NCBI GenBank assembly: GCA_002358835.1
Contig: DEPP01000063.1
Location: 1-6,072, forward strand
Length of the DNA stretch: 6,072 nt
Source: Bacteroidales bacterium UBA3389
GTDB lineage: Bacteria > Bacteroidota > Bacteroidia > Bacteroidales > P3
Direction of reading: 5' to 3'
The notes beneath the pieces were generated by a model, which searched no databases, was not told the origin of the DNA, and saw only the letters and a list, made by a program, of their open reading frames with translations. A program made the translations under genes and the position numbers. This document shows positions 1 to 5,170 of the stretch, piece after piece; the first letter of the stretch is position 1; each line of letters begins with the position of its first letter.

Positions 1-1
1 A

Positions 2-226
2 GATTCTAAAAAATTAACTGATGAAAAAATAGTAGAAGTTGTTCCACAAATAATTGAAAGAATACCTTATGAAAGTATAATTCTTTCTAATAAAGAATAT
101 AATGAAAAATACTCTGATGATATTAATATGAATAAAATAAAAGCAATTATGCATAATAAAGTATTACACGCACTTATTACTAAACAACAACCTATTTATG
201 ATTATATTATTGTTGATGAGTTTCAA
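2..226 (+). other. RNase HIII-like segment (middle of the protein, both ends missing)
   Basis: This part of the open frame encodes DSKKLTDEKI, then a YNEKY stretch, then NMNKIKAIMHNKVLHALI, then YDYIIVDEF. That succession matches the RNase HIII pattern of DSK-L-(S/T)D, a KYNE-like element, a N-x-x-K-x-KA-x-x-HN helix and a strand ending I-I-(I/V)-D-Q-F. RNase HIII cleaves RNA in RNA-DNA hybrids. The Asp of VDEF (215-217) would align with the third acidic catalytic residue. The first two (Asp-Glu) would lie left of the window, and the fourth should lie beyond the point where the sequence becomes helicase. HelD-type helicases have different sequence before motif II, so this is not a normal helicase N-terminus. 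The assignment rests on motif recall, not on an alignment. Confidence 0.7.
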
Positions 227-1147
227 GATATATCAGTTGATCGTTACAATTTTTTGAAAGTATTGCGAGAGGGGATACATCCTGCGAAGTTATATTGTGT
301 TGGTGATGATTGGCAATCTATATATCGTTTTTCAGGAAGTGATATGGCTCTGTTTAATCAATTTTCAGAGTATTTTGGAGAAACAGAGGTAAATAGAATT
401 GAAACAACATACAGATTTGGAGAACCTTTGATTTCTCTATCTTCTCATTTTATACAACGCAATAAGGTTCAAATTCAAAAGAAAATACAGCCTTTTAGTT
501 CTGAAATACAGACAGATTTGATGTTTTACCCTTATGATAGGCATGATTATTGTAATACGATAATGCAACTCATAGCCTCAATTCCATCAGATAAGTCAAT
601 ATTCCTATTAGGACGTTATTCTTTTGATGATTATTACCTTTCTTTTATGTTCAAATCCATAAAAGAAGGTAATAGATTCTATTATATTATAGAAGGACGA
701 AAAATAGAATTTTTGACAGTACATAAATCAAAAGGTCTTGAAGCAGATTATGTGATTATATTACAATGCAATAAGGATACATATGGTTTCCCTTCTCTTG
801 TGAGTGATGATCCTGTTCTTAAATATGTATTAACAAAAAGTGATCAGTTCCCATATGGAGAAGAAAGACGATTGTTTTATGTGGCAATAACAAGGGCAAA
901 GATTAGAACAATTGTGTTATATGATAATCGCTTTCCATCCGTATTTGTAGAAGAGTTCTTGCACCCTGAAAACATTGTAGAGGAAGATTATGTTAAATTT
1001 CCAAATGCAAATAAAAGGTGGACAAGAAGTGCAGATGACTTCTTACTGAAATTATATAGAGAGGGAAAGAGTGTAAAGTATATTGCAATGAAGATGGGTA
1101 GGAGTCAAACATCAATTGTTATGAGGTTAAATAAACTTAATCAGTGA
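2..1147 (+). CDS. Chimeric frame: RNase HIII middle segment joined to C-terminal half of a DNA helicase IV (HelD)-like SF1 helicase (5' partial)
   Basis: The frame is open from base 2 to the TGA at 1145-1147. The internal ATG at 128 is not a convincing start, because conserved RNase HIII-like sequence precedes it without a stop. Counting from that ATG, the helicase part shows motif II VDEFQD (29-34), motif III VGDDWQSIYRFSG (58-70), motif IV TTYRFGEPL (93-101), motif V FLTVHKSKGLEADYVII (195-211) and motif VI EERRLFYVAITRAK (245-258). The order and wording match E. coli HelD, an ATP-dependent 3'-5' DNA helicase. Residues about 296-338 form a tryptophan-led helix-turn-helix-like tail. Walker A (GxGKT), the Q motif and all of domain 1A before motif II are absent, so ATPase activity is not expected from this product alone. 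Codons are visibly more AT-rich than in the genes to the right. The helicase identity is strong. Whether the joined frame is a real gene, a pseudogene or an assembly artefact cannot be settled here. Confidence 0.8.
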   Translation, partial: DSKKLTDEKIVEVVPQIIERIPYESIILSNKEYNEKYSDDINMNKIKAIMHNKVLHALITKQQPIYDYIIVDEFQDISVDRYNFLKVLREGIHPAKLYCVGDDWQSIYRFSGSDMALFNQFSEYFGETEVNRIETTYRFGEPLISLSSHFIQRNKVQIQKKIQPFSSEIQTDLMFYPYDRHDYCNTIMQLIASIPSDKSIFLLGRYSFDDYYLSFMFKSIKEGNRFYYIIEGRKIEFLTVHKSKGLEADYVIILQCNKDTYGFPSLVSDDPVLKYVLTKSDQFPYGEERRLFYVAITRAKIRTIVLYDNRFPSVFVEEFLHPENIVEEDYVKFPNANKRWTRSADDFLLKLYREGKSVKYIAMKMGRSQTSIVMRLNKLNQ

Positions 1148-1171
1148 TTCTTTGCAATATCTATAATGTTA

Positions 1172-1201
1172 TTTGATTGTAATGAATAATTCATATCTTT
1201 G
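1172..1201 (+). promoter_or_regulatory. Bacteroidota-type promoter for the ECF sigma gene
   Basis: TTTG at 1172-1175 and TATCTTTG at 1194-1201 fit the Bacteroidota -33 (TTTG) and -7 (TAnnTTTG) elements recognised by the primary sigma factor. The spacer is 18 nt, slightly short of the usual 19-21. Transcription would begin near 1207, leaving a leader of about 100 nt before the sigma gene. The -7 element overlaps a 13-bp dyad (1182-1194). Confidence 0.6.
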
Positions 1202-1229
1202 CATTGTCGAAATATTGAAATAAAAACGG

Positions 1230-1266
1230 ATTGTATAATTTCTTTTTTTTTTGGAAAAAATACAAT
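1230..1266 (+). repeat. Inverted repeat around a 10-T tract in the sigma-gene leader
   Basis: ATTGTA (1230-1235) is the reverse complement of TACAAT (1261-1266). Between them lie ten consecutive T (1243-1252), GG and six A (1255-1260), which can pair with part of the T run. The element is transcribed if the promoter at 1172-1201 is used, and it ends 42 nt before the sigma start. All pairs are A-U or a single G-C, so the structure is weak. Confidence 0.4.
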
Positions 1267-1308
1267 TTCCTTAAAACAAATTCATCTTAAATAGTGTCTA
1301 AGGTTGAG

Positions 1309-1845
1309 ATGAAGCAGACTGACGAAGAATTAGTAAGAAAATGTCTGAAGAAAGACCCTAAAGCTCAAAAGATGTTCTATGATCGGTTTTCACCAATGTT
1401 GTTCGTATTATGCCGAAGATACGCAAGGTGCAAACAAGATGCGGAAGACATTTTTCAAGAGGCTTTTATAAAGGCGTTTGAGCAAATAGGAAAGTATTCT
1501 TTCAAAGGCTCGCTTGAAGGTTGGCTTAGAAAACTTTTTGTGAACCACGCATTGAATTACTATCGTTATGATAAGTCGAACTTTTTTGTTGATGAGCAGA
1601 CTTTCGGTAAACTTACAGAACAACCATTGCAGATTGAAAGGCTTTCAAGTGAGGATTTGTTAAAGATGATCGAAGAATTGCCTGAACAAGTGAGGTTGGT
1701 GTTTAATTTGATAGAGATAGAGGGGTATAGTTATGCAGAATTGTCCGAAATGTGGCAAGTAAGCCAAAGCAGTTTGCGAGGAATGAATTTCAGAGCCAAA
1801 CAATTGCTACGACTAAAGATAGAAAATAAATTGCAAATGAAATAA
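1309..1845 (+). CDS. ECF-family RNA polymerase sigma factor
   Basis: This is a group 4 (ECF) sigma-70 factor, 178 aa from this start, a normal length. Region 2 covers residues ~22-90: the DAEDIFQEAFIKAFEQI segment (44-60) is the core-binding and -10-recognition part, followed by the F-x-G-S-L-x-G-W-L motif (65-73). A short linker leads to region 4 (~115-172), with ELPEQVRLVFNL and a helix-turn-helix from GYSYAELSEM through SQSSLRGMNFRAK that reads the -35 element. I prefer the ATG at 1309 because AAGG lies 5 nt before it (1300-1303) and the protein then begins in typical ECF style. A GTG at 1294 would add five residues but has no ribosome-binding sequence. The downstream gene starts 22 nt after the stop and looks like its anti-sigma partner. 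The target regulon is not visible. The family is near certain; the role, possibly envelope or secretion stress, is inferred from the neighbour. Confidence 0.93.
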   Translation: MKQTDEELVRKCLKKDPKAQKMFYDRFSPMLFVLCRRYARCKQDAEDIFQEAFIKAFEQIGKYSFKGSLEGWLRKLFVNHALNYYRYDKSNFFVDEQTFGKLTEQPLQIERLSSEDLLKMIEELPEQVRLVFNLIEIEGYSYAELSEMWQVSQSSLRGMNFRAKQLLRLKIENKLQMK

Positions 1846-1867
1846 ACTAAGTAATAAGGCAAAAGAT

Positions 1868-2728
1868 ATGAGAATGGAAGATATGGATAGAGATTTTGAA
1901 GATTTGAGAAAGAGGATGCAATCGTACGAAGAGCAACCCGATGAGGCTTTGTGGAAGAATATATCGAAGAAAATTTCCAAGCCGTCTAATGTTTATCTGA
2001 CCACATCGATTGTTGCGGTTTCGGCATTGTTGGCAGGCTTTGTCGGGATGTTGGTTTTCGCTCCTGCAAAAAACGATTCCTCTGTTGCAAAAACCGATGT
2101 GAAAGCGACGGAAAATGTTATGCAGATTGCCAAGGAAAAAAGCCACTCGCCTAATCTTGAAGTCGTTGCAATGGAATCAAAAAACAATAAAACGGATTCA
2201 AGAAACGATTTTGCGATTTCTGAATCTGTTTCCGAAGCTCCGATAAGTGCCGTGGAAAGTACTCAAATCGCCAAAACAATTGAAGCAACTCCTGTTGTGG
2301 AAAAAACTCCTAAAGAAAAGAAATCCGGTGTTCAAAGTCCGAAAGTTGAAAAGTCCGTAATTGTATCCGAAAAGCAAGTTGAGGATGTTAAACAAGTCGA
2401 AATCACTGCAATAGAAAGCAAAAATGCTCCTGAGATTTTGACAGATACAGTGCGTCAGCGTTTGTTTATTCCTAACGCATTCACGCCTGCTTCGGGAGAT
2501 GGTAACAGTGTCTTCAAACCTGCATACGCCGAGGTTGAAGAATATAAGATGTTTATTTACAATCGTCAGGGTGTTTTGTTGTTTACAAGCAACGACATAA
2601 GCATTGGTTGGGATGGAACGACAGCTGCGGGCGATGCTCCTAAAGGCGGATATGTTTACATAATAAAATATAAGGACTTAAAAGGCAAAGCACACACCGA
2701 AAAGGGTAGTCTGTTATTGCTAAGGTAG
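1868..2728 (+). CDS. Single-pass membrane protein with C-terminal CHU_C / gliding-motility-type domain; putative anti-sigma factor
   Basis: The protein has 286 residues. Residues 1-40 are a charged, probably cytoplasmic head with FEDLRKRMQSYEEQPDEALW, resembling the short heads of Bacteroidota membrane anti-sigma factors. Residues 42-65 are one hydrophobic helix. Residues ~66-198 are a low-complexity linker rich in Lys, Glu, Val and Ser, probably disordered in the periplasm. Residues ~199-286 match the CHU_C / T9SS type B sorting-domain pattern: FIPNAFTP, a GDG loop, Y-K-M-F-I-Y-N-R-x-G, GWDGT, GGYVYIIKYKD and a final G-S-L-L-L-L-R. The usual N-D after GDG is changed to N-S. TAAGG at 1855-1859 sits 8 nt before the ATG; a second ATG at 1874 is possible. 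The position 22 nt after an ECF sigma gene suggests it restrains that factor. This role is inferred from layout, since the head carries no zinc-binding Cys/His motif and no recognised anti-sigma fold. The protein lacks a cleavable signal peptide, so its CHU_C domain probably stays tethered to the inner membrane. Confidence 0.82.
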   Translation: MRMEDMDRDFEDLRKRMQSYEEQPDEALWKNISKKISKPSNVYLTTSIVAVSALLAGFVGMLVFAPAKNDSSVAKTDVKATENVMQIAKEKSHSPNLEVVAMESKNNKTDSRNDFAISESVSEAPISAVESTQIAKTIEATPVVEKTPKEKKSGVQSPKVEKSVIVSEKQVEDVKQVEITAIESKNAPEILTDTVRQRLFIPNAFTPASGDGNSVFKPAYAEVEEYKMFIYNRQGVLLFTSNDISIGWDGTTAAGDAPKGGYVYIIKYKDLKGKAHTEKGSLLLLR

Positions 2729-2765
2729 ATTAATCATATTGGTGATTTAATAAAAATTGTTCGGT

Positions 2766-2802
2766 CGGTATATCTTGCAAATAATGCAGATATACCGTTT
2801 TT
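2766..2802 (+). terminator. Intrinsic terminator of the sigma/anti-sigma unit
   Basis: CGGTATATC (2766-2774) pairs perfectly with GATATACCG (2789-2797), and T2775-A2788 adds a tenth pair. With one bulged T, GCA/TGC can extend the stem to leave a 5-nt AATAA loop. Five T residues follow directly (2798-2802). It lies 37 nt after the stop of the membrane protein and separates that unit from the transketolase operon. Confidence 0.8.
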
Positions 2803-2836
2803 ATTATCTTAAAATCTAAAATATCAATTGTTGCTA

Positions 2837-2867
2837 TGTGGCAGTAAGGAAAAAAAACTTAACTTTG
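2837..2867 (+). promoter_or_regulatory. Bacteroidota-type promoter of the transketolase operon
   Basis: TAACTTTG (2860-2867) is a perfect TAnnTTTG -7 element. TGTG (2837-2840), 19 nt upstream, matches the TTTG -33 element at three of four bases. Transcription should start near 2873-2875. This rules out the in-frame TTG at 2872 as start codon and leaves a leader of about 20 nt before the ATG at 2893. No Shine-Dalgarno sequence is visible in the leader, which is common in this phylum. Confidence 0.65.
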
Positions 2868-2892
2868 CAACTTGAAACAAAGAAATAGAACT

Positions 2893-3738
2893 ATGGCAGA
2901 CTTAAAGCAAATGCAAGACATCGCCACACAAGTCAGGCGAGACATTATCAGAATGGTGCACGGATGTCAAAGCGGACACCCAGGCGGAAGTTTGGGTTGT
3001 GCAGATTTTATGACGGCATTGTATTTCGATGTGATGGAATTGAATGTCGAAAATTTCACACGAAGCGGCAAGGGTGAGGATATGTTTTTCCTATCGAACG
3101 GACACATATCTCCCGTATGGTATAGCGTGTTGTCAAGAAGAGGATACTTTCCTGTCAGCGAGCTTGCAACATTCCGTCGATTGGGAACAAGATTGCAAGG
3201 ACACCCAAGCATACATGACAATCTTCCGGGCGTAAGACAAGCCTCCGGTTCTTTGGGACAGGGTTTGTCGGTTGCAGTCGGAGCGGCTTTGGCAAAGAAA
3301 ATGGATGGTGATGACAAGTTAGTTTATGTTCTTCACGGAGATGGTGAATTGCAGGAGGGACAAATTTGGGAGGCTGTAATGTTTGCAGGAGCCAAAGGCG
3401 TGGATAACCTTATTGCAACGGTCGATGTGAATATGCTTCAAATAGACGGCTCAACCGATCAGGTATGTTCTTTGGGCGATTTGAGAGCTAAGTTTGAGGC
3501 TTTCATGTGGGAAGTTGTTGAAGCAGAAGGTAACGATATGCAGGCAATTCTCGAAGGTTTGAAACAAGCAAAAGCAAAAACCAAACAAGGAAAACCGGTT
3601 GTGATTCTTATGCGTACACAAATGGGATTCGGCGTTGATTTTATGCAAAACAAAAACAAATGGCATGGAACGCCACCTAACGATGAGCAAGCCGCACAAG
3701 CATTGGCACAATTAGAAGAAACACTTGGCGATTATTGA
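2893..3738 (+). CDS. Transketolase, N-terminal subunit
   Basis: This is the thiamine-diphosphate-binding half of a split transketolase, 281 aa. The enzyme transfers two-carbon ketol units between sugar phosphates in the cytoplasmic non-oxidative pentose phosphate pathway. Visible motifs are GHPGGSLG (28-35), LSNGHISPVWY (68-78), the GTRLQGHP segment (98-105), ASGSLGQGLSVAVG (117-130), and the ThDP/metal motif from GDGELQEGQIWEA (149-161) to the Asn in DVNMLQIDG (178-186). KWHGTPPN (257-264) carries the late conserved His. The length fits known N-terminal subunits and ends before the pyrimidine-binding domain, which is supplied by the gene at 5171. The ATG at 2893 is chosen over the upstream TTG because the -7 element ends only 4 nt before that TTG. 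The next gene starts 19 nt after the stop. No key residue appears to be missing. Confidence 0.94.
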   Translation: MADLKQMQDIATQVRRDIIRMVHGCQSGHPGGSLGCADFMTALYFDVMELNVENFTRSGKGEDMFFLSNGHISPVWYSVLSRRGYFPVSELATFRRLGTRLQGHPSIHDNLPGVRQASGSLGQGLSVAVGAALAKKMDGDDKLVYVLHGDGELQEGQIWEAVMFAGAKGVDNLIATVDVNMLQIDGSTDQVCSLGDLRAKFEAFMWEVVEAEGNDMQAILEGLKQAKAKTKQGKPVVILMRTQMGFGVDFMQNKNKWHGTPPNDEQAAQALAQLEETLGDY

Positions 3739-3757
3739 TAACCCAATCATACATTCG

Positions 3758-5164
3758 ATGAGAAGGACAAAGAAAATAAGAATTATATTGTTGTCAATCA
3801 TTCTTTTGGGAATCTCTATGCCGCTTTTGTCGCAGACTAAAGGGGTAAAGGTAACACGAAAGGACGATCGATTGACAACACGTATACTTTTTATTCTCGA
3901 TTGTTCGAACAGTATGTACGGAATGTGGCAGAGCAACACCAAAATTAAGATAGCACAAAATCTGTTGTCGAATATGGTCGATACGCTTTCCGATCGCAGA
4001 GGTGTGGAAATGGCATTGAGAGCATACGGACATACTAAGGATTATCCTCCGCAGGATTGTGACGATACTCGATTGGAGGTTAGTTTCTCTGCAAACAATT
4101 CCGAGCAAATTAAATCCAAACTCAAAGCCCTCATTCCTAAGGGAACGACACCTATTGCTGCGACATTGGAGCGTTGCGTAGATGATTTCCCTAAGGCAGA
4201 CAATTGTCGGAATATTATCATTCTTATAACGGATGGAACGGATGAGTGTTCCGGGGATGTATGTGCTGCATCGAAACAATTGCAAAAGCAAGGTGCTTTT
4301 TTGAAGCCTTTCATTATCGGAATAGGTAAAGGAATGAGAGAAACGTTTCAATGTGCCGGAGTTTATTATGAGGCAACTAACGAAATCGAATTTTCGAAAG
4401 CATTGAACGATGTGGTGCGTTTGGCGTTGGATGATACGAGTATTCAGGTCAATATCTTGGATGCTTATATGGAAGCAAGCGAGACAAATGTTCCAATGAC
4501 ATTTTATGATTCTCAAAGCAAGAAACTTCGCTATACTTTCATTCATACGTTCAACAACAAAGGGCTTTCCGATACATTGATTTTGGATCCGCTCATCGAT
4601 TACGACATAGTGGTGCATACGATTCCGCCTGTCAAAGAAGAGAAAGTAAAACTTGCTCCGGGACGTCATACAATCATTCCGATAAAAGCCCCTCAGGGTA
4701 ACATGGTAATAACGATGGGAGATGAGAAATCTTTGGTTAAGCCTTCTGTCATTGTGAGAAAATCAGGTGAATTGGAGGTTGTGAACGTTCAAGAGTTGAA
4801 TAAGACAGAGCGATATTTGATTGGTAAATATGATTTGGAGATTCTTACCAAGCCACGCTTGCAAATCGAGAATGTGGAAATAGGTCAGAGCTCCACAACC
4901 ACAATCGAAATTCCTCAAAGCGGAACTCTCAACCTCAATAAGGGCAAACAGAACATGATAGGCAGTATATTTGTCAAGGATAGTGAGGAAACGAAGTGGG
5001 TATGCAACCTTGAGAGTAAGAAACTCAACGAAAACATCAATCTTTTACCCGGTCATTATATGGTGGTTTTGAGAGCGGAGAATGCGACCAAGACAACCAA
5101 GACCATAGTAAAGGAATTTAAGATAGAATCAAAAAAAGTAACGAGCATAAACTTAGCAAAATAA
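3758..5164 (+). CDS. Secreted VWA-domain protein with C-terminal beta-rich domains
   Basis: The protein has 468 residues. It begins with a signal peptide: MRRTKKIR, a hydrophobic run of Ile and Leu, then a likely signal peptidase I cut at LLS|QTKG (after residue 25), leaving an N-terminal Gln as is common in Bacteroidota. Residues ~42-226 are a von Willebrand factor A domain with a complete metal-ion-dependent adhesion site: DCSNS (48-52), Thr in KGTTP (128-132) and ITDGTD (157-162). Several Cys residues (49, 101, 140, 150, 164, 169, 199) could form disulfides after export. Residues ~227-468 look like beta-sandwich repeats with LAPGRH, IGKYDLEILTKPR, IPQSGTLNLNKG and LLPGHYMVVLRAE, resembling C-terminal parts of some Bacteroidota VWA proteins. 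No T9SS C-terminal signal or outer-membrane anchor is seen, so a periplasmic place is most likely. The in-frame TTG at 3725 overlaps the transketolase stop and would spoil the signal peptide, so the ATG at 3758 is preferred although it lacks a Shine-Dalgarno sequence. Ligand and function are unknown. Confidence 0.88.
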   Translation: MRRTKKIRIILLSIILLGISMPLLSQTKGVKVTRKDDRLTTRILFILDCSNSMYGMWQSNTKIKIAQNLLSNMVDTLSDRRGVEMALRAYGHTKDYPPQDCDDTRLEVSFSANNSEQIKSKLKALIPKGTTPIAATLERCVDDFPKADNCRNIIILITDGTDECSGDVCAASKQLQKQGAFLKPFIIGIGKGMRETFQCAGVYYEATNEIEFSKALNDVVRLALDDTSIQVNILDAYMEASETNVPMTFYDSQSKKLRYTFIHTFNNKGLSDTLILDPLIDYDIVVHTIPPVKEEKVKLAPGRHTIIPIKAPQGNMVITMGDEKSLVKPSVIVRKSGELEVVNVQELNKTERYLIGKYDLEILTKPRLQIENVEIGQSSTTTIEIPQSGTLNLNKGKQNMIGSIFVKDSEETKWVCNLESKKLNENINLLPGHYMVVLRAENATKTTKTIVKEFKIESKKVTSINLAK

Positions 5165-5170
5165 ATAGGT

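Noticed and set aside
128..1147. Taking the ATG at 128 as the real start of a 339-residue helicase
   Set aside because: The frame is open upstream to base 2, with motif-like RNase HIII sequence running through position 128. A start there would still give a helicase lacking Walker A.
1294..1308. GTG at 1294 as the sigma factor start
   Set aside because: No ribosome-binding sequence precedes it. The ATG at 1309 has AAGG at a suitable distance and gives a typical N-terminus.
2872..2892. TTG at 2872 as the transketolase N-subunit start
   Set aside because: It lies 4 nt after the -7 element, at or before the expected transcription start. The ATG at 2893 gives a standard family start.
2966..2990. 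Possible frameshift or internal break separating transketolase into two halves
   Set aside because: Both halves have complete domain boundaries, their own starts and a full gene between them. This is the known two-subunit form, not a broken single gene.
2967..3317. Minus-strand open frame inside the transketolase N subunit
   Set aside because: It shows no family motifs, and the plus strand carries the invariant transketolase motifs over the same bases.
3725..3757. TTG at 3725 as the VWA start, overlapping the transketolase stop
   Set aside because: The added residues would precede and disrupt a good signal peptide that starts at the ATG at 3758.
3794..4669. 291-codon open frame on the minus strand inside the VWA gene
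   Set aside because: It is rich in Cys, Arg, His and Ile with no recognisable domain, and lies entirely opposite a well-supported gene. It is a shadow frame.
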